Source of the DNA: Roseibium aggregatum
Lineage (GTDB): Bacteria; Pseudomonadota; Alphaproteobacteria; Rhizobiales; Stappiaceae
Length of the DNA stretch: 64,000 nucleotides
Assembly (NCBI RefSeq): GCF_017309185.1
Contig: NZ_JAEKJZ010000001.1
Span: 1,550,001 to 1,614,000 of the forward strand
Direction: 5' to 3'
The position numbers and the translations under genes were made by a program. The first letter of the stretch is position 1, and each line of letters starts with the position of its first letter. This document shows, piece by piece, positions 43,681 to 51,831 of the stretch. Below the pieces are notes generated by a model. The model saw nothing but the letters and a program-made list of their open reading frames with translations. It was not told where the DNA came from and did not search any database.

Positions 43681-44507
43681 TGGGCAGCTCCACACGTCAT
43701 GGGTTGAACCGCGGCCTCCTCGGGAAGGCAACCGAGAACGCGGGCCGCCTCGATCAGCTCCGAGCCGTAATCGCTCGCAGGTGACCGGAAGAAGGCGTTA
43801 GACGCCTGATAGGCCTCGACGATACCATTGCGTAGCAGCAGGATGTCGTCGGCATAGGCCTGCGCATAGCCGAGATCGTGGGTCACAACGATGTAACTGA
43901 GACCATGCGTTTGCTTGATCCGTTCCATGGTCCTTCCGATTTGTTTTTGCACGACCGCATCGAGCGCACTGAGCGGTTCGTCGAACAGGATCAGTTCCGG
44001 CTTGGCAATAAGTGCCCGCGCGATACAGACGCGCTGTGCCTGGCCGAGGGAAAGCTGCGCCGGATAGCGCAGAGCCATTTCCGGAAGTAGATCCACATTG
44101 CCAAGCGCTGCCAGGAGTGCCTCTTGCTTTGCGTTCCGGTCCAGCTTCGCGTGATGGAGGCTTTCGGTGATCGCCGCGCCCGCTTTCTGCAACGGGTTCA
44201 GGGCCGCGATCGGGTTCTGCATGACCCATTTGGTGTCCGGAAGACCGATCGGCCTCGGCCCAGGTTTCTGGCGCGTCGTTGCGCCGGGGCGGTCCAAGCC
44301 GTGTTCAACGGAGCCGCGGCAAATCGGCATGAGGCCTTGAAGCGCTTTCAGCAAGGTCGTCTTGCCGGAGCCGCTTTCTCCGACGACGCACAGGGTCCGG
44401 CCCTTTTTCAGGGTGAAGGACACGTCATGCAGGAGCACCACGTTGTCGACTTCTACCCCCAGATTGCGAACGGCGAGCACGTCAGTTTCTTCCTTTTTAC
44501 CCAACAT
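43677..44507 (-). CDS. ABC transporter ATP-binding protein (DppF/NikE-like)
   Basis: A 276-residue ATPase: Walker A GESGSGKTT, a MQNPIAALNPL Q-loop, LSLGQAQR signature, Walker B ELILFDEPLSALDAVVQ and VVTHDLGYAQ switch histidine. The signature deviates from LSGGQ to LSLGQ, a variant seen in this subgroup. It is the second ATPase of the importer and overlaps the other ATPase gene by 11 bp. Confidence 0.9.
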   Translation of the reverse strand: MLGKKEETDVLAVRNLGVEVDNVVLLHDVSFTLKKGRTLCVVGESGSGKTTLLKALQGLMPICRGSVEHGLDRPGATTRQKPGPRPIGLPDTKWVMQNPIAALNPLQKAGAAITESLHHAKLDRNAKQEALLAALGNVDLLPEMALRYPAQLSLGQAQRVCIARALIAKPELILFDEPLSALDAVVQKQIGRTMERIKQTHGLSYIVVTHDLGYAQAYADDILLLRNGIVEAYQASNAFFRSPASDYGSELIEAARVLGCLPEEAAVQPMTCGAAQ

Positions 44508-45312
44508 GGCTCTGACCAGCCGATATCACTGGGCCGTCTGTCGACGGGGCAGGCCACTGCCGGTGCGTGACCAGCAATTGTCCGGCTTTGGTTCGCGGCG
44601 CGGCCAGCAGGCGTTGCGTCGGTCCGAACTCCGCGACCTGGCCATCTGTCATGACTGCGGTGCGCTGGGCGAATTTGGCGGCAAGAGCCAGGTCGTGGGT
44701 GACGATCAGGACGGACACTTGATGCCGGCGGGCATAGGTCATGACTTCGGAGATCGCCCGCGCGGCAACGATCGGGTCCAGCGCGGAGGTCGGTTCGTCC
44801 AGGACCAGAAGCTTCGGTTTGGAAATAAGCGCAAAGGCGAGCAACAACCGTTGCTGCATGCCCTGGCTCCACTGATGCGGAAAGCGTTTGCCGAACCCGT
44901 CAAGCCGTAGCGCCTTGAGAACACCGGCCCGACCGTCCGCCTCCGGCGTCTCGAACCTGGCGCAGCGAAGAGCCTGTGACCATTGCCAGGACAGGCGCTT
45001 GAGCGGGTCGAGGCCGACCTGAGGGTTTTGCGGAACGAAGGCAAAGCCCTCGTGCCGCGATTTCTGGCGCTTTCGGCTGGTGAGATCGAAGGTGCGGCCG
45101 TCGAAGGTCAACCTGCCTGAACTGGGCCGGGCCGGGCGGTAAAGCCCCATGAGGCAGCGCAGCAGCGTCGACTTCCCCGTTCCGGATCCGCCGACCACTG
45201 CGACACATTCCCCGCGCTCTATATCGAGGTCTACGTCGCGCAATATGGTTTGCCCGCCGATTTCGGCGGACAAACCGTCAAGCGACAGCAACGCGTGGCC
45301 GTTACTGCTCAA
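44497..45312 (-). CDS. ABC transporter ATP-binding protein (DppD/NikD-like)
   Basis: A 271-residue ATPase with Walker A GGSGTGKST, Q-loop FVPQNPQVGLDPL, signature WSQGMQQRLLLA, Walker B KLLVLDEPTSALDPIVA and the TVIVTHDLALA-like histidine switch. It begins with TTG at 45312, overlapping the binding-protein stop by 11 bp. With the second ATPase it forms the heterodimeric motor typical of peptide/nickel importers. Confidence 0.88.
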   Translation of the reverse strand: MSSNGHALLSLDGLSAEIGGQTILRDVDLDIERGECVAVVGGSGTGKSTLLRCLMGLYRPARPSSGRLTFDGRTFDLTSRKRQKSRHEGFAFVPQNPQVGLDPLKRLSWQWSQALRCARFETPEADGRAGVLKALRLDGFGKRFPHQWSQGMQQRLLLAFALISKPKLLVLDEPTSALDPIVAARAISEVMTYARRHQVSVLIVTHDLALAAKFAQRTAVMTDGQVAEFGPTQRLLAAPRTKAGQLLVTHRQWPAPSTDGPVISAGQSHVG

Positions 45313-46870
45313 GGTCCAGATCCACGGTGGCCAGATAGGTTTCCGCCGGATGGATGCGATAGCCTGTGACCTTGCCGTTTCCGACCGAGACCTGGGTCTT
45401 GTGAAAGACGGGGATCAGAGGCAGGTCTTCGTTGATGATGGCCTGGATCTCTTCGTAGAAAGGTCTGCGCACCTCGTCGTCGAACTCCGAGCGGCCCTTT
45501 TCCAGAAGCGCGTCGAGTTCCGGGTTCTCGTAGCCTGAGATATTGTAGCTTGCGCCGGATTTCACCAGCGTGCTCGGGAAGTAATCCGGATCGCCCTGAG
45601 GGGCGGTTCCCCAGGCCTGCAGATTCATCTGGATTTCACCGGACTTCACCGCGTCATTGTTCGCGGCGTACTCGCCCATCGAGATTTCCACGCCGATGCC
45701 GATCCGCTTGAGCAGTTCCTGGGTGATTTCCATGGTTGGGCGCAGGGCCGCGCGGCCTTCGTAGGTTCTAATCCTGACCGTCAGATCCTTGCCGTCGATT
45801 TCACGAATGCCGTTACCGTCGGTATCCGTAATGCCGGCCTCGTCAAGCAGCGTTTTCGCCTTTTCCGGATCGAAGGGCAGGGACAGGTCCGTGTTGTACC
45901 AGGAGGCCATATTGGCCGGGAAAATGCCGTTCGCCGGGGTGCCCCCGACGCCAGCCAGGGTGGCGTCGACGATAAGCTGCCGGTCGAGGCCCAAAGACAG
46001 GGCTTGCCTCAGGGCCTTGTTGGCCAGCGGGCCATCCTTTGTGCGAAGCTGATAGAAGAACAGACGCGCGGTCTCATTAGAAAAGAGCTGACCTTCTCCC
46101 TTTTCTTTCAGCGCTGCGAAATCCTGTTCGGGATAGTTGGTGACAAGGTCGACGTCATTGGCCTGCAGCGCCAGGGCGGCGACGGAGGCGTCTGGAATGA
46201 CATTAAAGACGACACGGTCGAGTTTCGGCTCGCCACCCCAATAGTCCTGGAACCCACGGGTTTCGTATTTCTTTTCCGTTTCGGCGGACACGAAAGCAAA
46301 CGGCCCCGTGCCAATGATGGGCAGGTCGTCGGTGCCTTCCTTGAGAACCGCCGCGGAGGGCTCGGTCAAGGCCCAGAGGAAAGCGGAATTCGGCTTGCTG
46401 GTCTTGAAAATGAGCGTATGGGCATCTTCAACCGTCACGCTTTCCAGGGCGAGCAGTTTCAAAAGCCTGGGATTGTGGGCCGGATGACCTTCCTCGCCGA
46501 GCTTTTCGAACGACGCCTTGACGCTTTCTGCGGTCATCGGCGTGCCGTCGTGAAACTTTACACCGTCGCGCAGGATGAGCTTCCATTCTGTCGGCGACAT
46601 ATTCTCGTATGCCTGCGCCAACCGTGGAATGAGTTCCATGTCGTAGCTTAGACCGATCAGCGTCTCGGAAACGCCGGCCCGGTTGCTGAGCCATCCGTTT
46701 TGGCGTGCTCGGGGGTCCGGCACAGGACTGTTGGGCCCGAATGGCATGGCGATATGCATCGTCTTTTCACCGGCCAAAGCCGAGGTGAAACCGGCGGTCA
46801 GAAAGAATGGTGCTGCGGCGCCGATACCTGTAAGCGCTACGGCCAGGGTCATTGAAATAGGTTTGCTCAA
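45302..46870 (-). CDS. ABC transporter solute-binding protein (family 5, NikA/DppA-like)
   Basis: A 522-residue family-5 periplasmic binding protein with a signal peptide (residues 1-33, ending TSALAG). It carries the family patterns LILRDGVKFHDGTPMTAESV and ALRQALSLGLDRQLIVDATL. The TTG at 46870 is supported by a GGAG ribosome-binding site; the next ATG, at 46852, lacks one. The operon order SBP-ATPase-ATPase-permease-permease resembles NikABCDE/Dpp. A small ORF and a cobalamin riboswitch lie upstream. If the riboswitch transcript reaches this gene, the ligand may be nickel, cobalt or a corrinoid precursor rather than a peptide. Confidence 0.9.
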   Translation of the reverse strand: MSKPISMTLAVALTGIGAAAPFFLTAGFTSALAGEKTMHIAMPFGPNSPVPDPRARQNGWLSNRAGVSETLIGLSYDMELIPRLAQAYENMSPTEWKLILRDGVKFHDGTPMTAESVKASFEKLGEEGHPAHNPRLLKLLALESVTVEDAHTLIFKTSKPNSAFLWALTEPSAAVLKEGTDDLPIIGTGPFAFVSAETEKKYETRGFQDYWGGEPKLDRVVFNVIPDASVAALALQANDVDLVTNYPEQDFAALKEKGEGQLFSNETARLFFYQLRTKDGPLANKALRQALSLGLDRQLIVDATLAGVGGTPANGIFPANMASWYNTDLSLPFDPEKAKTLLDEAGITDTDGNGIREIDGKDLTVRIRTYEGRAALRPTMEITQELLKRIGIGVEISMGEYAANNDAVKSGEIQMNLQAWGTAPQGDPDYFPSTLVKSGASYNISGYENPELDALLEKGRSEFDDEVRRPFYEEIQAIINEDLPLIPVFHKTQVSVGNGKVTGYRIHPAETYLATVDLDLEQ

Positions 46871-46963
46871 CTGGAAACTCCGTCTCGGAATGAGGTTGTC
46901 AGGGTCATAAGTTCACACCGGAACAATGTGTAACGTAATAACATATCATTTGATTGTGTAAAT

Positions 46964-46978
46964 GCCGCTCAGCGCGGC
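46964..46978 (-). terminator. Weak hairpin between the small ORF and the NikA-like gene
   Basis: GCCGC and GCGGC form a 5-bp stem with a 5-nt loop, followed on the minus strand by an A/T-rich stretch (ATTTACAC). It may partly terminate the riboswitch transcript before the importer genes, so it matters for whether the riboswitch controls the ABC operon. Confidence 0.4.
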
Positions 46979-47056
46979 AAGATCCGGTTGTGAGCCGTCA
47001 GGGATGGGGAACTGCAGATATGGCGCGAACGGACCGGTCCGGGGCAGGGACCCCGG

Positions 47057-47200
47057 CTAGATCAGCGCCGGTTTTCCGTCTGTCCGAGAACGATACAGCG
47101 GCGTCCTTGGCATAACGACAGGTAGCAACCCGCTGCTCCGGGGTACTGACGTGCGAGAGAGGAAAACTTCGCGCAGGAAGTCTGTTGTCGGTATCATCAT
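47057..47200 (-). CDS. Small ORF of 47 codons downstream of a cobalamin riboswitch
   Basis: A 47-residue peptide (start MMIPTTDFLREVFLSRTSVP, end TDGKPALI) with a strong ribosome-binding site, GGAAGGAG, 6 nt before its ATG. It is basic, rich in Pro/Arg/Ser, has no cysteine, transmembrane helix or recognisable signal, and matches no family I know. It lies 46 nt downstream of the riboswitch aptamer, and a GC-rich hairpin overlaps the region just before the ribosome-binding site, so its translation could be the riboswitch output. It could also be a leader peptide for the downstream NikA-like gene. Coding status rests on the ribosome-binding site and context. Confidence 0.5.
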   Translation of the reverse strand: MMIPTTDFLREVFLSRTSVPRSSGLLPVVMPRTPLYRSRTDGKPALI

Positions 47201-47246
47201 CTTAGGCTCCTTCCGGGACACCCCGCCCGGGTTGCGTTGCGTAGGA

Positions 47247-47431
47247 CGATGGCAGGTCTCCTGACTTGCGGGTCTCAGCGTGACCGGCCTTCCCAAGCAC
47301 AGGCTCAGTGGCATACCGGCTTCGCTCTCCGCCTACAGTTGCGGGGGCAGTCACGGAATGAGTATCTCGAACGATACCGCACCGTGTTCCCTATTATCCC
47401 GACCACGCTTGATACGTATCGGGAACCATCG
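47247..47431 (-). promoter_or_regulatory. Class I cobalamin (B12) riboswitch
   Basis: On the minus strand the aptamer runs from a P1 arm CGATGG (47431-47426) through TAATAGGGAACACGGTG, the highly conserved CTGCCCCCGCAACTGTA (the B12-box-type core) and GGGAAGGCC, to AAGTCAGGAGACCTGCC, and closes with CCATCG (47252-47247). These match the consensus of the B12 riboswitch closely. The expression platform lies in 47246-47201, where CCGGG/CCCGG arms abut the ribosome-binding site of the 47-codon ORF, suggesting translational control. The next larger genes downstream are the NikA/DppA-type ABC operon. Confidence 0.92.
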
Positions 47432-47778
47432 ACGTCTTTTCTATGCAGTCATTCGCGACGGGATGCAACCGTTATTGCCGGAAGATGTTTGCCGCTTACG
47501 GTCGATTGGTCGATCCCGGATGGTATCCAGGCTTCGCAAGGGGAAAGCTATGTGAATGTACAGTGTCGTTTGATCCGCAAGCATTGAACGCATTTTTGGG
47601 GGTGCATTTGGCAGCCATTGAAAATTACATTTTCACCGGGAACGACAAATAGCCCGCGATAGTCACAGAAGTGTTGTGTAATAACATTACTTCGGAGGAG
47701 CCGCTGTGTCGCCCTCTCTCTGCTGGCAGGTCCGAACATGGCGATGGATGATTTTCCCGGAAGCCAAAAGGAGCCACC
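47432..47778. other. Intergenic region between riboswitch and phoX; contains a palindromic AT-rich motif
   Basis: No gene is supported here. GTAATAACATTAC at 47678-47690 is an imperfect palindrome, and its first ten bases recur at 46935-46944 in front of the NikA-like gene. This shared motif could be a regulator site for the riboswitch transcript, for phoX or for both. A standard Pho box upstream of phoX was looked for and not found with confidence. Confidence 0.35.
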
Positions 47779-49680
47779 ATGACCGAGAATCACCACAAGG
47801 ATCTCTCCGAACTGTCGTTCGACGAGCTGGACGAGCACAATTTTCCCCGCGCTGAAGACAACGAATTCGACCGTGTCGTCGAGCGGGCTATCTCGCGCCG
47901 CGGCTTTTTGAGCGGTGCCCTCGTCTTCGGTTCCGGCGCCGCGGCCATGGGCACGGGCCTGCTGAAGGCCTCGACCGCGCTGGCGCAGCAGATCTCGCGT
48001 TTCGCCTTTACGCCGATCGCCGCCCAGACCGACGGCACCGTCCATGTTCCTGAAGGTTATGAGTGGAAGCTGCTCGCCCGCTGGGGCGATCCGTATTTCA
48101 CCGGTGTCGAGGCGTTCGATGCCGAGACCGGTGTCACGCTGGAAGCCTCCGACAAGGTTTTCGGTGAAAACACCGACGGAATGGAAAGCTTCGTCTACGA
48201 CGGGCGCCAGCTTCTGGCCATCAACCACGAATACGTCAATCCGAAGGTCAACCTGCCGCAGACCGGTGGCGAGACCCAAAGCGCCGAAGACGCCCTGAAA
48301 CTCCAGAACCTTCAGGGCGTGTCGGTCATCGAGGTGGCCGAAAACGAAGACGGCTGGTCCATTGTTCTCGACAGCCCGTTCAACCGCCGCATCCATCACA
48401 ACACGCCGATGGCGATTTCCGGTCCAGCCGCCGGTCATGACCTGTTGAAGACCGAAGCCGATCCGAGCGGCACCAGGTCGCTCGGCACCATGAACAACTG
48501 CGGCGCCGGCAAGACACCGTGGGGCACCTATCTGACCTGCGAGGAAAACTTCAACACCTATTTCGGTACGACCGAAACATCGGTCGACCAGAAGCCGATC
48601 GAGCGTCCTTTCGGTTACGACCGCTATGGTATCTCCAACGAAAGCCGTTACGGTTACGAGAAATTCGACCCCCGTTTCGATTTCTCCAAGAACCCGAACG
48701 AGCCGCACCGTTTCGGCTGGGTCGTCGAGATCGACCCGACCGATCCCGAAAGCACGCCGGTCAAACGGACGGCTCTCGGCCGGTTCAAGCATGAGAACGC
48801 CGAAGTGGTCCTCGCCCGCGACGGCCGGGTGGTCGTTTATCTCGGGGACGACGAGCGCGGCGAATATCTCTACAAGTTCGTCTCCAACAGCATCTACGTT
48901 CCCGGTGGCCCGACCGACGGTCTGCTCGACGACGGCACGCTCTATGTGGCGAAATTCAATGACGATCAGACCGGCGAATGGCTGGCTCTGACGCCGGAAA
49001 CCACCGAGATGTCGCCCGCCGAAATCCTCATCTACACGCGTTTGGCCGCCTCCAAGGTCGGCGCGACGACGATGGACCGCCCGGAATGGGTCGCGACCAA
49101 CCCGCATGCGGTTGAAGCTTACTGCTGCCTGACCAACAACAAGAACCGCGGCATCAAGACCAATGCCGGCGGCGATGAAACCCCGGTCGGCGGTCCGAAC
49201 CCGCGCGAAGCCAACAAATACGGCCAGATCGTCCGCTGGTTCCCGCGCGACCACGATCACGCCTCCGCCACCTTCGACTGGGATCTCTACGTGATGGCTG
49301 GCAACCCGACCGTTCACAAGGATGCCTATGCCGGTTCGGAAAATGTCAACGAGGGCAACCTGTTCAATTCACCCGACGGCATGGCCTTCGATTCCAGTGG
49401 TATCGTCTGGATCCAGACGGACGGTGACGACAGCAACGAGGGCGACTTTGCCGGCATGGGCAACAACCAGATGCTTGCCGGCGATCCCGTCACGGGTGAA
49501 ATCGCACGCTTCATGACAGGTCCGAACGGCTGCGAAGTCACCGGCCTGTGCTGGTCGGCCGACAACCGCACCATGTTTGTCGGCATCCAGCATCCGGGCA
49601 GCAACTGGCCGGACGGCGGTCCGCTGGCGCGCTCCTCCGTGATCGCGATCAAGCACCAGGACAACGGCCTGATCGGCTAA
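47779..49680 (+). CDS. phoX: PhoX-family alkaline phosphatase
   Basis: A 633-residue PhoX (DUF839) protein with a twin-arginine leader, SRRGFLSGALVFGSGAAAMG at about residues 39-58, for export of the folded calcium/iron enzyme to the periplasm. Characteristic PhoX segments include VPEGYEWKLLARWGDP, NHEYVNPK, GTYLTCEENFN and GNLFNSPDGMAFDSSGIVWI. It releases phosphate from organic esters. AAAAGGAG precedes the ATG at 47779. It is monocistronic, and a strong hairpin follows at 49699-49722. It adds to the secreted phosphatase at 22.6-24.3 kb as a second phosphate-scavenging enzyme in the window. Confidence 0.93.
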   Translation: MTENHHKDLSELSFDELDEHNFPRAEDNEFDRVVERAISRRGFLSGALVFGSGAAAMGTGLLKASTALAQQISRFAFTPIAAQTDGTVHVPEGYEWKLLARWGDPYFTGVEAFDAETGVTLEASDKVFGENTDGMESFVYDGRQLLAINHEYVNPKVNLPQTGGETQSAEDALKLQNLQGVSVIEVAENEDGWSIVLDSPFNRRIHHNTPMAISGPAAGHDLLKTEADPSGTRSLGTMNNCGAGKTPWGTYLTCEENFNTYFGTTETSVDQKPIERPFGYDRYGISNESRYGYEKFDPRFDFSKNPNEPHRFGWVVEIDPTDPESTPVKRTALGRFKHENAEVVLARDGRVVVYLGDDERGEYLYKFVSNSIYVPGGPTDGLLDDGTLYVAKFNDDQTGEWLALTPETTEMSPAEILIYTRLAASKVGATTMDRPEWVATNPHAVEAYCCLTNNKNRGIKTNAGGDETPVGGPNPREANKYGQIVRWFPRDHDHASATFDWDLYVMAGNPTVHKDAYAGSENVNEGNLFNSPDGMAFDSSGIVWIQTDGDDSNEGDFAGMGNNQMLAGDPVTGEIARFMTGPNGCEVTGLCWSADNRTMFVGIQHPGSNWPDGGPLARSSVIAIKHQDNGLIG

Positions 49681-49698
49681 GGATCAAGCCCGAGATAT

Positions 49699-49722
49699 GC
49701 TCCCGGGCGTTTGCCCGGGAGC
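49699..49722. terminator. Hairpin between phoX and methyltransferase genes
   Basis: A 10-bp perfect stem, GCTCCCGGGC with GCCCGGGAGC, with a GTTT loop. No T-run follows, but its position between two convergent genes fits a bidirectional terminator. Confidence 0.6.
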
Positions 49723-49761
49723 GTGACTTGCCGGTTTTGCCGGTGGTCGTTTCCGCTTCCG

Positions 49762-50577
49762 TTACTTGACCGCACAGATGGCATAGCGATGCTGCGTCGC
49801 CCGCTCCAGCCCCTTGAAGAAAGGCAGGTGGCGCCGTTGAGCCCGGTTTATGGATTTCAGGTCGCTGTCGATCGCGATGTCGGTAAACCCGGCTGCCTGG
49901 AGCAGGGATGCGACCGAGTCGGCGCGCGCGCCGTTCGAAAAATATACCCTCTGAAGAATGCTCCGGTGCACCGCCGCCATGTCTGCCGCCATGGGGTCTT
50001 TGGCGCTTGGTGCTTTTGACCGGTCTGAGCCGCGGTATCCGGCAAACAACGACAGGATTTTCGAAATCGGTCCCATGTTGACGAAATCGCCGTCGACAAT
50101 GAGCAGACGGCCGCCGGGTTTCAGAATTCTGTGCCATTCGGAGAATGCAGTGGCGGGATCCACAAGCGTCCAGACCAGATGCCGGCAGGTGACTGCATCG
50201 TAGTGATCCGAAGGTTCGAGCGTGCGTTCGGCGTCGCCGAGGAGGAAGCGGATGGCCCGTGCCCTCGCTTTTGCCTTTGCGCGCGCCTTCGCCAGCATCG
50301 GTTCGGCCCAGTCCATGCCGGTCACGTCGAAACCGAGGTCGTCCAGAAGGTGTGAAATCACGCCGGTGCCTGATGCCAGATCGAGAACCTTGCGTTGGTT
50401 TCCGCACTCCAGGTGTTTTTCAAAAAGGCGAAGCCAGGCCAGGCGTTCCTCTTCTGAAAAAATTTCGTGACCGGGCTGACTGTCGAAGGTTTCCGCGCGC
50501 CGTCCCCAATACTCCCTGATTTCGTCCCGCAATTCGAAATTCGGCAATGATTGTTCATGCGTCATGGGGGCAGGCAT
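49762..50577 (-). CDS. Class I SAM-dependent methyltransferase
   Basis: A 271-residue methyltransferase with motif I VLDLASGTGVISHLL, motif II-like DVTGMDWAEPML, and the post-motif GDAERTLEPSDHYDAVTCRH and WHRILKPGGRLLIVDGD segments of the Methyltransf_11/25 class. A short Lys/Arg/Ala-rich stretch follows motif II. The start is uncertain between 50577 and an in-frame ATG at 50565; neither has a clear ribosome-binding site. It is divergent from a FecBCD-type iron importer and an IRO-box-like site lies 35 bp upstream, so a role linked to iron or siderophore handling is possible but unproven. Confidence 0.85.
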   Translation of the reverse strand: MPAPMTHEQSLPNFELRDEIREYWGRRAETFDSQPGHEIFSEEERLAWLRLFEKHLECGNQRKVLDLASGTGVISHLLDDLGFDVTGMDWAEPMLAKARAKAKARARAIRFLLGDAERTLEPSDHYDAVTCRHLVWTLVDPATAFSEWHRILKPGGRLLIVDGDFVNMGPISKILSLFAGYRGSDRSKAPSAKDPMAADMAAVHRSILQRVYFSNGARADSVASLLQAAGFTDIAIDSDLKSINRAQRRHLPFFKGLERATQHRYAICAVK

Positions 50578-50611
50578 TCCTCGGTTTGGAACCGTTCCAA
50601 AAGATAAAACT

Positions 50612-50626
50612 TGACTGAAAATATCA
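50612..50626. promoter_or_regulatory. IRO-box-like site (candidate RirA operator)
   Basis: TGA-N9-TCA, in the context TTGACTGAAAATATCAA, matches the palindromic IRO-box pattern described for RirA, the rhizobial iron regulator. It lies in the divergent promoter, 71 bp upstream of the iron-binding-protein start and 35 bp upstream of the methyltransferase start, where binding could repress both under iron sufficiency. Confidence 0.55.
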
Positions 50627-50696
50627 AGAAAAATAGTAAAAACAAGAATTCAAAACTCAACTTTAAATCACTGTCACACTCGGGGGAAATGAGAAC

Positions 50697-51830
50697 ATGA
50701 TCCGGAAATTGGCAACAGCGGCACTTTTAACGGGCGCCCTTATTTCCTCTGCGGCGTTTGCAGGCGAAAAAGTGACCGTCACCGATATCACCGGCCGTGA
50801 CGTCGAAGTCGAGGTTCCCGTCGAAAAGGTGATTCTCGGGGAAGGGCGCCAGATCTATTTTACGGCTGCGCTTGACGGCGACGATCCTTTCCAGCGTGTT
50901 GTCGGCTGGCGGGACGATTTCGAGAAGGCCGATAACGACGGCTATCACCAGTATCTGGAAAAATACCCGGGAATGGCCGATCTTCCGACCTTCGGCGGCA
51001 TGAAGAACGGCACGTTCGACATCGAACAGGCGGTTGCCCTGAAACCGGACGTCATCATCCTCAATCTGGATGCCAAGACGGCGACCGAGGACGGCGGCTA
51101 CATAGAAAAGCTGAACAAGGTCGGGATTCCCGTTGTTTATGTCGACTTTCGCGAAAAGCCGATGGAAAACACCGAACCGTCCATGCGGCTCATCGGCAAG
51201 CTTTACGGCAAGGAAGACAAGGCCGAGGAGTTCATCGGGTTCCGGGCGCGTGAAATCGCCAAGGTCACGGACCGCCTGAAAGCCGAGACGGATCTCGCCC
51301 GTCCCGTTGTGTTCATCGAGCGCGCGGGTGGCTACTCCGACGACTGCTGCATGTCGTTCGGCAACGAGAATTTCGGCAAGATGGTCGAAATGGCCGGTGG
51401 CATCAACATGGCAAGCGACATCATTCCGGGAACTTTCGGGACCGTGAACCCGGAACAGATCATCGCTTCCGACCCGGCTCATGTCCTGGTGACCGGTGCG
51501 AATTGGGAACTCTACGTTCCCGGTGGCAACTGGGTGGGCGTCGGCAGTGGCGCCGATCCGGAAGTCTCGTCGGAGAAACTGGCCAACCTGATGAAACGGC
51601 CGGGCTTCACCGGCATCAAGGCGGTGTCCGACAGCAACGTCCATGCAATCTGGCACCAGTTCTACAACAGTCCCTACCAGTTCGTGGCCGTCCAGCAGAT
51701 CGCCAAATGGCTGCATCCGGACCTGTTCCAGGACCTGGATCCGGACGCAACGTTCAAGGAACTGCACGACCGCTTCCTGCCCGTCGAATATCGTCCAGGG
51801 TATTTCGTGTCGTTGAAAACGGAAGGCTGA
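50697..51830 (+). CDS. Iron/siderophore ABC transporter substrate-binding protein (FecB/FhuD type)
   Basis: A 377-residue periplasmic binding protein with a signal peptide (residues 1-22, ending AAFAG) and the periplasmic-binding-domain pattern VTDITGRDVEVEVPVEKVIL, KNGTFDIEQAVALKPDVIIL and IGKLYGKEDKAEEFI. It belongs to the class-III binding proteins that capture iron-siderophore, haem or cobalamin-type ligands. It is followed directly by FecCD permease and ATPase genes and preceded by an IRO-box-like site, so iron complexes are the favoured ligand. Confidence 0.9.
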   Translation: MIRKLATAALLTGALISSAAFAGEKVTVTDITGRDVEVEVPVEKVILGEGRQIYFTAALDGDDPFQRVVGWRDDFEKADNDGYHQYLEKYPGMADLPTFGGMKNGTFDIEQAVALKPDVIILNLDAKTATEDGGYIEKLNKVGIPVVYVDFREKPMENTEPSMRLIGKLYGKEDKAEEFIGFRAREIAKVTDRLKAETDLARPVVFIERAGGYSDDCCMSFGNENFGKMVEMAGGINMASDIIPGTFGTVNPEQIIASDPAHVLVTGANWELYVPGGNWVGVGSGADPEVSSEKLANLMKRPGFTGIKAVSDSNVHAIWHQFYNSPYQFVAVQQIAKWLHPDLFQDLDPDATFKELHDRFLPVEYRPGYFVSLKTEG

Positions 51831-51831
51831 T

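Noticed and set aside
47443-47652. 69-codon plus-strand ORF within the riboswitch/phoX gap
   Set aside because: It has no ribosome-binding site, no conserved motif and overlaps the riboswitch leader; likely a chance frame.
47650-47778. Pho box upstream of phoX
   Set aside because: GTCAC-like fragments occur but not as two correctly spaced repeats, so no Pho box is claimed.
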